Positions 54,751 through 63,733 of a stretch of 64,000 nt of DNA are shown here, piece after piece. This stretch comes from Amorphoplanes friuliensis DSM 7358 (GTDB lineage: Bacteria > Actinomycetota > Actinomycetes > Mycobacteriales > Micromonosporaceae). Location of the stretch: positions 7,284,001 through 7,348,000 of the forward strand of contig NC_022657.1 of assembly GCF_000494755.1 (NCBI RefSeq), read 5' to 3'. The position numbers were made by a program, and so were the translations under genes. The notes below the pieces were generated by a model that made no database searches, was not told where the DNA came from, and saw nothing but the letters and a program-made list of their open reading frames with translations. The number at the start of each line of letters is the position of its first letter. The stretch's first letter is position 1.

Positions 54751-54913
54751 GGGGTGTCTGGTGGATCACGGCGAGTCTGCGGCGAGGTCCAGGTTTCGCG
54801 TCGCCAGTGGGCCGGAAGGTCGCATACCGGTGTTGTATGTGGCCTTTCGGACCGCGCAGCGAGGCGGAAGCTGGGCCCGGCGCAGGCCGTCGTGATCCAC
54901 CAGACACCCCCTA
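54748..54913. mobile_element. 162-base MITE flanked by TA, at a split CTAG
   Basis: Bases 54747-54770 and 54891-54914 are perfect 24-base inverted repeats beginning CTAGGGGGTGTCTGG. The element proper runs 54750-54911 (GGGGGTGTCTGG... to ...CCAGACACCCCC) between two TA dinucleotides. A second, inner inverted repeat (about 54821-54858, 13 of 16 pairs) makes most of it a long hairpin. It has no ORF of note and no transposase. The ends, the TA duplication and the CTAG target resemble IS5-family (IS427-like) elements, which would supply a transposase in trans; family assignment is by analogy. Confidence 0.85.
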
Positions 54914-55462
54914 GGACACGAGGTCGCGCCAGAAGGTGACCGTGGGGCGGCCGGGCTCGATCGGCTTGCCGCCGAACTCCGCCTGGAAGTAGGTCGCCAG
55001 GTTCGCGCCGTAACTGATGATGTCGGTCTGCATCACCGACAGCACCGGATGCCCGGACGTGCCGTGGCCCGCGGGCAGGTAGCGGTGCGAGTACACCGGG
55101 ACCAGGCGTGGCGCGATCAGCAGCAGCGGGCGGGCCATGGTGAGCGCGTCCGCCGTCGACTGCGGTTGCGGGCCCCAGCCTTCGTACCAGAAGCCGTTCT
55201 CGGCGACGTCGAAGAGCACGCCCTCGACCGGCTCGGCGAGTTTGTCGCGGAGCTGGTCGCGGTCGCCGTCGCGCCAGTCCGGCCAGCCGCGGCCGACCGG
55301 CAGACCGGCGGCGAGGAAGGCCCGGTGGTCGTCGGCGAACGAGAAGCCGAACTCCTTCTCGACCGCGTCGGCCTCCTCGTCGGTCAGCCCGGGCCGGCGG
55401 GTGAAACGGCCGTAGGAAGCAAGCACATCAGCGGCGGCGGTACCTTCATCGACCACCGGCAC
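54911..55462 (-). CDS. SMI1/KNR4 (SUKH) family protein
   Basis: 183 residues, GTG start at 55462 (a GTG two codons later is possible). 'PGLTDEEADAVEKEFGFSF', 'DDHRAFLAAGLPVGRGWPDW' and 'GFWYEGWGP' follow the SUKH pattern, with conserved Trp and acidic residues. SUKH proteins are often immunity proteins of polymorphic toxins, but no toxin gene is near, and many are stand-alone. The TAG stop lies at the right border of the MITE, convergent with the LigD-type gene. Confidence 0.85.
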   Translation of the reverse strand: MPVVDEGTAAADVLASYGRFTRRPGLTDEEADAVEKEFGFSFADDHRAFLAAGLPVGRGWPDWRDGDRDQLRDKLAEPVEGVLFDVAENGFWYEGWGPQPQSTADALTMARPLLLIAPRLVPVYSHRYLPAGHGTSGHPVLSVMQTDIISYGANLATYFQAEFGGKPIEPGRPTVTFWRDLVS

Positions 55463-55574
55463 AGACTAGAGCGACATACGGCGATCGGTGTAGGCCTGTA
55501 CTCGAACGGAGTCGCTGCGGGAGACAGCGCGGGGACGACGCGCCGGGAGCCTGCACGACCCTAACTTCCAGGGC

Positions 55575-56729
55575 ATGACAATCACGGGAACACCAAGGAA
55601 GGGAAGGGTGGAGGCCGTGCCGCAATCGTTGCCGTGGGTCGCCGCCACTCTCACGCTCGTCGGCGTACCGGCCGGTCTGGCGATCACCGGCGGCAACGTG
55701 CAGGGTGTGATGACCGCCTGTCTGGCGATCGCGTTGGCCCTGCTGATGTTCGCGGTCCGCCGATGGCCACTCACCGTGCTCGTCGTCTCGGTCCTGAGCG
55801 TGATCGCGTTCCGGACCTCGGTGCTGATCGGGACCGGCTGGGCCTGGCCCGCGACGGCCGCGTTTGTCGCGCTCGCTCTGGCCGGGAGGATCCGGACCGC
55901 TGTTGTCGCCGGGGCGATCACCATCGCGTACGGCTTCGTCTGGGACTGGGTTGTCGAGCAGAAGTCCACCGACTGGGTGCTGGGCCACGTCGGCGGCGAG
56001 ACGCTGTTCCTGGCCGCGGTGATCGCCGCTGCGGTGGCGTACCGGAACACGCGGCGGTGGCAGGACGAGGTAGCGGCGCGGCTTCAGCAGTCGTTGCACG
56101 AGCAGGAGCTCGAGGCGCTGCGCCGCCGGGCCGAGGAGCGGGTCGGCATCGCGCGCGATCTGCACGACGTCGTGTCGCACACCCTCGCCGTCGTCGGGGT
56201 GCATCTCAACGTCGCCCTGGACGCGTTCGACGACGAACCCGGCGAGGCCCGCGACGCGCTGCGTCTGGCCCAGGACGTCCGCGGCCGGGCCATGACCGAC
56301 CTGAAGTCCCTGGTGGACGTGCTGCGCGAGGGCGACCGGATCGCCACCCCGGCGGCCGGCCTGGAAGGATTGGCCGGCCTGGCCGACCAGGTACGCGCAG
56401 CCGGCGTCGACGTCACGGTCACCGAGCTCGGCGACCGCTCCGAGGTGCCGGCACCCGTCGCCACGGCGGTCTACCGCGTGGTGCAGGAGTCGCTGACCAA
56501 CACCGTCCGGCACGCCGGCGCCACCCGGGTTGCCGTGTCGCTGCACTACACCGCCGTGAACGTGACCGTGGAGGTCACCGACGACGGCGGCGGGAAGACC
56601 ACGACCACGGAGGGCCACGGGATCATGGGTATGCGGGAACGTGTCGCCGCGCTGGGTGGAGCACTGACCGCCGGGCCGGGTCCGGGTGGCGGTTTCACGG
56701 TCCGCGCGCTGATCCCGATCGCGGCCTGA
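55575..56729 (+). CDS. Sensor histidine kinase, HisKA_3 type
   Basis: 384 residues. About five helices (20-155), a charged linker, phosphoacceptor His in 'RVGIARDLHDVVSHTLAVVG' (about 195) and an ATPase domain with ESLTNTVRHA, VTDDGGG and HGIMGMRERV. It lacks a large external domain. The response regulator gene starts 1 base after its stop. The target genes are not evident from neighbours. Confidence 0.93.
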   Translation: MTITGTPRKGRVEAVPQSLPWVAATLTLVGVPAGLAITGGNVQGVMTACLAIALALLMFAVRRWPLTVLVVSVLSVIAFRTSVLIGTGWAWPATAAFVALALAGRIRTAVVAGAITIAYGFVWDWVVEQKSTDWVLGHVGGETLFLAAVIAAAVAYRNTRRWQDEVAARLQQSLHEQELEALRRRAEERVGIARDLHDVVSHTLAVVGVHLNVALDAFDDEPGEARDALRLAQDVRGRAMTDLKSLVDVLREGDRIATPAAGLEGLAGLADQVRAAGVDVTVTELGDRSEVPAPVATAVYRVVQESLTNTVRHAGATRVAVSLHYTAVNVTVEVTDDGGGKTTTTEGHGIMGMRERVAALGGALTAGPGPGGGFTVRALIPIAA

Positions 56730-56730
56730 C

Positions 56731-57414
56731 ATGCCGGTCACCGTTCTGCTCGCCGATGACCAGCACCTGGTCCGGGCCGGGTTCCGCAGCCTGCTCAAGC
56801 GCGACCGCGAGATCGTGGTGGCGGGCGAGGCGTCCACGGGGGACGAGGCCGTGCGGACGGCCCGTGCGCTGCGGCCGGACATCGTGCTCATGGACATCCG
56901 GATGCCCGGGCTGGACGGGATCGAGGCGACCCGGCAGATCATGGCGGACCCGGAGCTGCGGGACTGCCGGGTGATCATCCTGACCACCTTCGAGACCGAC
57001 GAGTACGTGTTCGCGGCGCTCGAGGCCGGTGCAAGTGGCTTCCTGACGAAGGAGGTCGAGCCGGAGGGTCTGCGGCACGCCGTGCGGGTGGTGGCGGCCG
57101 GTGAGGCGCTGCTCTCCCCCAGCGTCACCCGCCGGGTGGTCAAGCAGTTCGCGCACCGCCCGGCCGCCGTCCCGGGCGGTGGTGGCGAGCGTCTGGCCGC
57201 GCTGACCGCCCGTGAACGCGAGGTGGTCCAGCTGGTCGCGACCGGCCTGTCCAACGAGGACATCGCCCGCGAGCTGGTGATCAGCCCGCTCACCGCCAAG
57301 ACCCACATCACCCGGGCGATCACCAAGCTCGGCGTCCGCGACCGGGTGCAGCTGGTCATCCTCGCGTACGAGGAAGGTCTGGTCGGTGGCTCGTCAGGCG
57401 CCGGCCCGGGCTAG
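56731..57414 (+). CDS. NarL/FixJ-family response regulator
   Basis: 227 residues. Receiver with D9-D10, Asp55 in DIVLMDIRMPG, Thr in ILTTFE and Lys in FLTKEVE; C-terminal LuxR helix-turn-helix ('LTAREREVVQLVATGLSNED', ISPLTAKTHITRAITKLG). It pairs with the preceding kinase. Its last 21 bases overlap the 3' end of the convergent APH-like gene. Confidence 0.93.
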   Translation: MPVTVLLADDQHLVRAGFRSLLKRDREIVVAGEASTGDEAVRTARALRPDIVLMDIRMPGLDGIEATRQIMADPELRDCRVIILTTFETDEYVFAALEAGASGFLTKEVEPEGLRHAVRVVAAGEALLSPSVTRRVVKQFAHRPAAVPGGGGERLAALTAREREVVQLVATGLSNEDIARELVISPLTAKTHITRAITKLGVRDRVQLVILAYEEGLVGGSSGAGPG

Positions 57415-58329
57415 ACGCTCGGCACCCTGCTCACGGACCGCCGTGATCGCCACCGGCGGGTTGTCCCAGAGCGCCTCACCGCGGGCGTTGTGCAGAGCCA
57501 GCCACAGGCTCGCCGCCCAGGCCACCTCCAGCTCCTCGGCGGTGAAGGGCCGGCGAGCCCTCTGGTACGCGTCGAGAAACGCCTCGGAGCTCGCGATCGG
57601 CGCCAGCGTCGGCTGCGCGTGACTGGCGAAGGCGCCGCAGGCCGCACCGGCGATCGCGGCCTCGGGCAGCCAGGCCAGGCTGTCCCAGTCGTGCACGGCC
57701 CAGGGCCGGTCGCCGTGCCAGCGCAGGTTCTGGCTCTCCCAGTCGGCGTGGCCGAGGATCCGGGGCAACCGGGCCGCGACCATCCTTTCCCGTACGCGAC
57801 GAGCGGCGTCCTCGATCCCGTCCGGCAGCGATCGCCCGGACCGCCTGTCTTGGTACGGGTTCGGTGGCCACAGCCCGGGCCGGTCGTGGTCCCAGCGCAC
57901 CCACTCGGGGTTGGGCAGCGGCGGTTCGACGGCTCCGGGCGCGGTCCCGCCGACCTCGATGTCCTCGGCCAGCGTCACCTGCTCGGCGAGCAGCACGGCG
58001 AAGGCGGCCGCCGTGCCGGTGTTGTCATCGCGCCGCATCTCGCCACCCGGCCGCCATTCCTCGGCGTGCACGGCGAGCCCTTCGTGCACGGTGACCCCGG
58101 TCAGCGGGGCGGCGCAGGGGAAGCCCTGAAGGGCGAGGGAACGCTGGACCTCGACACAGGTGGCCTCGCGGCCGTTCTGGCCGGGGCGGGCCTTGACGGC
58201 GATCTCGCGGCCGTCGGCCAGGCGCAGACCCAGCACCTCGGACATGTGCTCGGAGCGGTGCAGCAGGGCGACGGGCTCCGCGCCGAGGTGTTCGCGGCAC
58301 CAGCGCGAGGTCCAGGAGGGAAGGTCCAT
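57394..58329 (-). CDS. Aminoglycoside phosphotransferase-like kinase (APH family)
   Basis: 311 residues. The kinase fold is seen in 'VKARPGQNGREATCVEVQRS', the catalytic 'ILGHADWESQNLRW' (HxDxxxxN) and the metal site AVHDWDSLAWL. The N-terminal lobe is short. Family members phosphorylate small molecules (antibiotics, choline, homoserine, sugars); substrate unknown. The last codons overlap the response regulator gene on the other strand. Confidence 0.88.
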   Translation of the reverse strand: MDLPSWTSRWCREHLGAEPVALLHRSEHMSEVLGLRLADGREIAVKARPGQNGREATCVEVQRSLALQGFPCAAPLTGVTVHEGLAVHAEEWRPGGEMRRDDNTGTAAAFAVLLAEQVTLAEDIEVGGTAPGAVEPPLPNPEWVRWDHDRPGLWPPNPYQDRRSGRSLPDGIEDAARRVRERMVAARLPRILGHADWESQNLRWHGDRPWAVHDWDSLAWLPEAAIAGAACGAFASHAQPTLAPIASSEAFLDAYQRARRPFTAEELEVAWAASLWLALHNARGEALWDNPPVAITAVREQGAERLARAGA

Positions 58330-58452
58330 CGTGTCAGCTTAACCGCACACGTTCGAACATGGATCGAGGCGCAATCGATCATGGCGGGGCACCCCGCAGG
58401 TCGACCTTATGGCAGGTTCGCGCCCGTTTGCAAGGGGTTCCGCGGCCCGAGC

Positions 58453-58466
58453 TGACATCGATGTCA
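58453..58466. promoter_or_regulatory. LacI operator before the GH92 gene
   Basis: TGACATCGATGTCA is a perfect 14-base palindrome, 111 bases before the GH92 start. It shares its 12-base core with the site before the LacI gene at 52261. A looser inverted repeat, GATCGA-N7-TCGATC, lies about 80 bases further up. Confidence 0.75.
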
Positions 58467-58577
58467 ATCATGGGCGATCGTGTTCGGTAGAACCCTTGCA
58501 TATCGAGAGACTTAGACGTGACGATGTGTCGCGGAGGTTTCCTGCGTACCGCCACACAGCCCCGAGAAGGAGACGGC

Positions 58578-61500
58578 ATGCACCGGCCACGATGGGGTGT
58601 CGCCCTGTTATCCGTCACATTGATCGCGACGGCCGCGTCCGTCGCCACGGGCGGCAGCGCCCTGGCGGCCGCGGCGGAGTCGTTCACCTCGTCGTTCGAG
58701 ACCGGCGAACCACAGCCGACGTGGACCGACACGGTCGACGCGGACGCCGGAAGCGAGGGTGTGGACGGCACCGTCGTCGTCGGCATGCCGGGCAGCCTGC
58801 GCAGCCACGTCACGGCCATCGCCGTCAACGCGCAGCCGAACAGCAGCGAGGGCGCCAACAACCTCAACGACGGCGACTCGGCCACCAAGTGGCTGGTCGA
58901 CACCCCGACGAGCTGGGCGCAGTACACACTCGACGCCCCCGCCGAGGTCATCAAGTACGCCCTGACGTCCGCCAACGACTCCCCCGAGCGGGACCCGCGG
59001 GACTGGACCCTGCAGGGTTCCACCGACGGTGAGACCTGGACGACGGTCGACACGCAGACCGGGCAGACGTTCACCGAGCGGTTCCAGACCAAGACCTACA
59101 CGGTCGCCGACCCGGCCTCGTTCCCGATCTACCGGCTGAACATCACCGGGCATCCGTCGGGCAACCTCACACAGCTGGCCGAGCTCGAGCTCGCCGACGC
59201 CAACGTCACCGCGCCGCCGACCGGCCCGATGCAGAGCCGGCTCGGCAACGGGCCCGCCAGCTCCCCCACCGCCAAGGCGGGCGTGGGTTACACCGGGCTC
59301 AAGGCGTTCCAGATCGCCGGCCGGCACACCGCCGAGGGCCGCGGTTACTCGAACAACAAGGTCTTCGACGTCGATGTGGCCGTGACCGACCGGACCGAGC
59401 TCTCCTACCTGGTCTTCCCCGAGTTCAACCGCGAGGACCTGTCGAACCCCGCCACGTACACCGCGGTCGACCTCGCGTTCACCGACGGCACCTACCTGTC
59501 GGACCTGAAGGCGCTCGACCAGAACGGCATCGTGGTCAGTGCGCCCGCGCAGGGCGCGTCCAAGACGCTCTACACCGCGCAGTGGAACAAGCGCACCTCG
59601 CTGATCGGCTCGGTCGCCGCCGGCAAGACCATCGACCGCATCCTGGTCAGCTACGACAAGCCGTCCGGCCCCACGACCTTCCGGTCCTGGTTCGACGACA
59701 TCTCCATCGCCGAGGTCGCACCGGTCAAGCCCAAGGCACACCTCTCCGAGTACGCGGAGACGCGCCGCGGCACCCAGTCCTCGGGCGACTTCTCCCGCGG
59801 CAACAACTTCCCCGCCACGGCAGTGCCGCACGGCTTCAACTTCTGGACCCCGGTGACCAACGCCGGCACCACCAGCTGGCTGTACGAGTACCACCGGGCG
59901 AACAACGCGGCGAACCGGCCGACCCTGCAGGCGTTCTCCACCAGCCACGAGCCCAGCCCGTGGATGGGTGACCGGCAGACGTTCCAGGTCATGCCGAGCG
60001 CGGCTGCGGGCGTACCGGATGCGAACCGGGCGAATCGCGCGCTGGCCTTCGGTCACGAGAACGAGGTGGCGAAGCCCTATTACTACGGGGTGACGTTCGA
60101 CAACGGGCTCAAGACCGAGTTCGCGCCGACCGACCACGCGGCGCTGTTCCAGTTCACGTTCACCGGTGACAGCTCGAACCTCATCCTGGACAACGTCAAC
60201 AACAACGCGGGCCTGACCATCGACGCGGCGAACAACGCCGTCTCGGGCTGGTCGGACGTCAACAGCGGCGGCCTCTCCGCCGGCTTCACCCGCATGTTCA
60301 TGTACGCCACGGTCGACGCCCCGATCGCGTCGAGCGGCTCGCTGGCCAGCGGCAACCGGCCGTCGACGGGCTACCTGAAGTTCGACACGACCACGAACAA
60401 GACCGTGCAGATGCGGATCGCGACCTCGCTGATCAGCGTGGCTCAGGCGAAGAAGAACCTGGACCTGGAGATCGCGGCCGACGCCACCCTCGCCTCGGTG
60501 CGGGACAAGGCGCAGTCGCTGTGGGACGCCAAGATGCACACCGTCGAGGTCGAGGGTGCGTCCGAGGACCAACTGACCACGCTCTACTCGAACCTCTACC
60601 GGCTGTTCCTCTACCCGAACTCCGCCTACGAGAACACCGGCACCAACGAGGCACCGGTCTACCGGCACACCGTGCAGTCCGCGGTGACCAGCCCGGGCAG
60701 CACACCGACCGAGACCGGCGCACCGATCAAGGACGGCAAGGTCTACGTCAACAACGGCTTCTGGGACACCTACCGGACGACGTGGCCGGCGTACTCGCTG
60801 CTCACGCCCAAGGAAGCCGGCGAGATGGTGGACGGCTTCGTCCAGCAGTACCGGGACGGCGGCTGGATCTCCCGCTGGTCGTCACCGGGCTACGCGAACC
60901 TGATGGTCGGCACCAGCTCCGACGTTGCTTTTGCGGACGCGTACCTGAAGGGTGTCCCGGGCATCGACGCCGAGACGGCCTATCTGGCTGCGCTCAAGAA
61001 CGCGACGGTCACACCGCCGAACCAGAACGTCGGCCGGAAGGGCCTGTCCAGCTCGATCTTCAAGGGCTACACGCCGAGCGACGCGACCGGCGAGGCCATG
61101 TCGTGGGCCATGGACGGGTACATCAACGACTTCGGCATCGCGAACATGGCCGAGGCGCTGGCGAAGAAGGGCGGCCCGAAGGCGAAGGACTACGCCGAGC
61201 AGGCCGAGTACTTCCGCAACCGGGCGCTCAACTACGTCAACATGTTCGACCCGTCGGTGGACTTCTTCCAGGGCAAGAGCACGGCCGGCGTCTGGCGCAA
61301 CCCGCCGGACACGTACGACCCGCGCGTCTGGGGTTACGACTACACCGAGACCAACGGCTGGAACATGGCGTTCCACGTCCCGCAGGACGGTCAGGGCCTG
61401 GCCAACCTGTACGGCGGCAAGGACGGCCTGGCGAAGAAGCTCGACAAGTTCTTCGACACCCCGGAGACGGCCACCTTCTACGGCTCCTACGGCGGCCCGA

Positions 61501-62852
61501 TCCACGAGATGTACGAGGCCCGCGACGTCCGCATGGGCCAGTGGGGCTTCAGCAACCAGCCGTCGCACCACATCCCGTACATGTACGACTACGCGGGTCA
61601 GCCGTACAAGACGCAGAAGCTGGTTCGTGAGGCGATGTCCCGGCTCTACCTGGGCAGCGAGATCGGCCAGGGCTACCCGGGCGACGAGGACAACGGCGAG
61701 ATGAGCGCGTGGCAGATCTTCAGCGCGCTCGGCTTCTACCCGCTCCAGATGGGCAGCCCGGAGTACGCCATCGGGTCGCCGCTGTTCACCAAGGCCACGG
61801 TCAACCTGGACAACGGCAAGAAGATCGTCGTCAACGCGAAGAACAACAGCCGTTCGAACGTCTACGTGCAGTCGCTGAAGGTCGACGGCAAGGCGTACAA
61901 CTCGACGGCGCTGCCGCACTCGGTGATCGCGAACGGCGCGACGCTCGACTTCTCCATGGGCTCCGAGCCGTCGAGCTGGGGCACCGGGGACGACGCCGCA
62001 CCGCCGTCGATCACCAAGGGCAGCGCGGTTCCCACCCCGCTGAAGGACCTGACCGGTCCGGGCCGCGGGACGTCGTCGGAGCCGGCCCTGGTCGACGACA
62101 CCTCCACGACGGCGGCGACGTTCGCCACGGCCACGCCGAGCTGGCAGTACCAGTTCACCTCCGCGGGCGAGCAGGCCGACTACTACACCCTCACCTCGGG
62201 TGCGGTCGCCGGTGACGCCAAGGCATGGAAGCTGAAGGGCTCCTACGACGGCACGACCTGGACGACGATCGACGAGCGCAGCGACCAGACGTTCGACTGG
62301 CGGCTGCAGACCCGCCCGTTCAAGATCACGAGCCCGGGCCGGTACGCGTACTACCGCCTCGACGTCAGCGCCAACACCGGCGAGGCGAGCACGACACTCG
62401 CCGAGGTCGAGCTGCTCGGCATTCCGGCACCCGCCTGCACCACGACGATCTCCGACAAGGTTGCCGGCGCGGTGTCGGTGCGGTCCGGAGTCACCTGCAT
62501 CAAGGCGGGCGCTCAGGTCACCGGCCTGATCTCGGTGTCGAAGGGCGCGTCGCTCTACGCCACCGGCGCCAACCTGCGGGCAGCGGTCACCGCGACCGGC
62601 GCCGGCACGGTCTCACTGCTGAACACCACGGTCGCGGGCCCGGTCACGGTGACCGGCTCCGGCCCGGTGAGCCTGGAGAACTCCACCCTCAAGAGTGCGG
62701 TCACCCTGCTCACCAACAAGAAGTCGACGGTGGTCGCGGACAACACGATCACCGGACCGCTCACCTGCTCCGGTAACAAGCCGGCGCCGGTGAACAACGG
62801 CCTCACGAACGCCGGCTCCGGCGTCCGGCTCGGCCAATGCGGCAAGCTCTGA
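58578..62852 (+). CDS. Secreted GH92 alpha-mannosidase with F5/8C-type modules
   Basis: 1424 residues; GAAGGAG precedes the ATG at 58578, followed by a signal peptide ending near ALAAAAES. An F5/8 type C-like domain (about 65-205) precedes the GH92 N-terminal beta domain (from 'AHLSEYAETRRGTQSSGDFS', about 387) and catalytic domain, with 'NNGFWDTYRTTWPAYSLLTP' (about 724), SWAMDGYINDFG, 'WGYDYTETNGWNMAFHVPQD' and 'GYPGDEDNGEMSAWQIFSAL' (about 1034). The last motif carries the catalytic acids; the family is Ca-dependent and exo-acting on mannosides. A second F5/8C-like module (about 1150-1280) and a Gly/Ser/Thr-rich beta-repeat tail (1285-1424) end it. LacI control is inferred from the shared operator. 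Confidence 0.93.
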   Translation: MHRPRWGVALLSVTLIATAASVATGGSALAAAAESFTSSFETGEPQPTWTDTVDADAGSEGVDGTVVVGMPGSLRSHVTAIAVNAQPNSSEGANNLNDGDSATKWLVDTPTSWAQYTLDAPAEVIKYALTSANDSPERDPRDWTLQGSTDGETWTTVDTQTGQTFTERFQTKTYTVADPASFPIYRLNITGHPSGNLTQLAELELADANVTAPPTGPMQSRLGNGPASSPTAKAGVGYTGLKAFQIAGRHTAEGRGYSNNKVFDVDVAVTDRTELSYLVFPEFNREDLSNPATYTAVDLAFTDGTYLSDLKALDQNGIVVSAPAQGASKTLYTAQWNKRTSLIGSVAAGKTIDRILVSYDKPSGPTTFRSWFDDISIAEVAPVKPKAHLSEYAETRRGTQSSGDFSRGNNFPATAVPHGFNFWTPVTNAGTTSWLYEYHRANNAANRPTLQAFSTSHEPSPWMGDRQTFQVMPSAAAGVPDANRANRALAFGHENEVAKPYYYGVTFDNGLKTEFAPTDHAALFQFTFTGDSSNLILDNVNNNAGLTIDAANNAVSGWSDVNSGGLSAGFTRMFMYATVDAPIASSGSLASGNRPSTGYLKFDTTTNKTVQMRIATSLISVAQAKKNLDLEIAADATLASVRDKAQSLWDAKMHTVEVEGASEDQLTTLYSNLYRLFLYPNSAYENTGTNEAPVYRHTVQSAVTSPGSTPTETGAPIKDGKVYVNNGFWDTYRTTWPAYSLLTPKEAGEMVDGFVQQYRDGGWISRWSSPGYANLMVGTSSDVAFADAYLKGVPGIDAETAYLAALKNATVTPPNQNVGRKGLSSSIFKGYTPSDATGEAMSWAMDGYINDFGIANMAEALAKKGGPKAKDYAEQAEYFRNRALNYVNMFDPSVDFFQGKSTAGVWRNPPDTYDPRVWGYDYTETNGWNMAFHVPQDGQGLANLYGGKDGLAKKLDKFFDTPETATFYGSYGGPIHEMYEARDVRMGQWGFSNQPSHHIPYMYDYAGQPYKTQKLVREAMSRLYLGSEIGQGYPGDEDNGEMSAWQIFSALGFYPLQMGSPEYAIGSPLFTKATVNLDNGKKIVVNAKNNSRSNVYVQSLKVDGKAYNSTALPHSVIANGATLDFSMGSEPSSWGTGDDAAPPSITKGSAVPTPLKDLTGPGRGTSSEPALVDDTSTTAATFATATPSWQYQFTSAGEQADYYTLTSGAVAGDAKAWKLKGSYDGTTWTTIDERSDQTFDWRLQTRPFKITSPGRYAYYRLDVSANTGEASTTLAEVELLGIPAPACTTTISDKVAGAVSVRSGVTCIKAGAQVTGLISVSKGASLYATGANLRAAVTATGAGTVSLLNTTVAGPVTVTGSGPVSLENSTLKSAVTLLTNKKSTVVADNTITGPLTCSGNKPAPVNNGLTNAGSGVRLGQCGKL

Positions 62853-62868
62853 CCTGAGCTGCTCGCCT

Positions 62869-62905
62869 CAGCCGCCCCTTCCCGTCACTCGGGGAGGGGC
62901 GGCTG
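62869..62905 (+). terminator. Hairpin terminator after the GH92 gene
   Basis: CAGCCGCCCC pairs perfectly with GGGGCGGCTG across a 17-base loop that can add a further imperfect pairing. It starts 17 bases past the stop. Confidence 0.8.
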
Positions 62906-62935
62906 TGTCGTTCCCGGACGGCTAGCGTGGACCTC

Positions 62936-63364
62936 ATGTCCGACGACACCAAGCTGTGGTCCGCGATCGCCGCGACCGACCTCTGCACCCTCGCCACCAT
63001 CAAACGCGACGGCCGGCCCCAGCTGTCCGACGTGAACTACACGGCCGACACCCCCACCCGCGTCCTGCGCATCTCCACCCGCGAAACCCTCGCCAAGGTC
63101 CACAACCTGCGCCGCGACCCGCGCGGCAGCATCCGCGTCATCGGCCCGGGCGGCGGCGGATATGTCGCCGCCGAGGTCCGCGCGAGTTTCTCACCGCCGT
63201 CGGCCGACGAACACGACGCGACGGTCGAGGAACTGGTCGACATCTACCGCTCGATCCGCGGCGAGGACCACCCCGACTGGGACGACTACCGTCGCGCGAT
63301 GGTCGCCGACGGCCGCATCGTCCTCACCCTCCACGTCGAACGCCTCTACGGCTGGGTGATGTGA
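62936..63364 (+). CDS. PPOX-class (F420-type) flavin/deazaflavin oxidoreductase
   Basis: 142 residues. 'TDLCTLATIKRDGRPQLSDV' and 'RISTRETLAKVHNLRRDP' match the split-barrel PPOX family whose actinomycete members bind F420 or FMN. C-terminal 'DGRIVLTLHVERLYGW' completes the fold. Substrate unknown. Starts 30 bases after the hairpin; a GTG nine bases upstream is an alternative start. Confidence 0.88.
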   Translation: MSDDTKLWSAIAATDLCTLATIKRDGRPQLSDVNYTADTPTRVLRISTRETLAKVHNLRRDPRGSIRVIGPGGGGYVAAEVRASFSPPSADEHDATVEELVDIYRSIRGEDHPDWDDYRRAMVADGRIVLTLHVERLYGWVM

Positions 63365-63367
63365 CCC

Positions 63368-63733
63368 ATGGCCAGGATCAGGGACATCGTCGTCGACTGC
63401 GCATACGCCCCGGCCCTGGCCCGCTGGTGGGTGCAGGTCCTGGACGACTACGAGATCGCACCCTACGGCGAGAACGACCCGGACCCGGACGACGACCCGA
63501 CGGTGCTGGTGCTGCCCGGCCCGGGCGGCGGCCCACGCCTCTGGTTCACCCAGGTGCCCGAACCCAAGACCGTCAAGGACCGCATCCACCTCGACCTGAC
63601 GGCCGACGACCCGGTCGCCGAGCTGAAGCGCCTGACCGGACTGGGCGCCCGCTTCCTCTGGGAGACGGACGGGCTCACCGTGCTGGCGGACCCCGAGGAC
63701 AACGAGTTCTGCCTGCTGAAAACCGACGACTAG
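63368..63733 (+). CDS. VOC family (glyoxalase-like) protein
   Basis: 121 residues, three bases after the PPOX stop and probably co-transcribed. 'VVDCAYAPALARWWVQVLDD' and 'DRIHLDLTADDPVAELKRL' with a final 'LADPEDNEFCLL' give the paired beta-alpha-beta-beta-beta pattern of a single VOC unit. Its TAG stop lies in a CTAG shared with the next, convergent gene. Confidence 0.88.
   Translation: MARIRDIVVDCAYAPALARWWVQVLDDYEIAPYGENDPDPDDDPTVLVLPGPGGGPRLWFTQVPEPKTVKDRIHLDLTADDPVAELKRLTGLGARFLWETDGLTVLADPEDNEFCLLKTDD

Noticed and set aside
54750..54911. A small gene inside the MITE
   Set aside because: The 61-codon frame has no ribosome site and reads through the terminal repeats.
54911..55462. Toxin-immunity locus around the SUKH gene
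   Set aside because: No polymorphic toxin, WXG100 or secretion gene is adjacent, so a toxin-immunity call is not supported.
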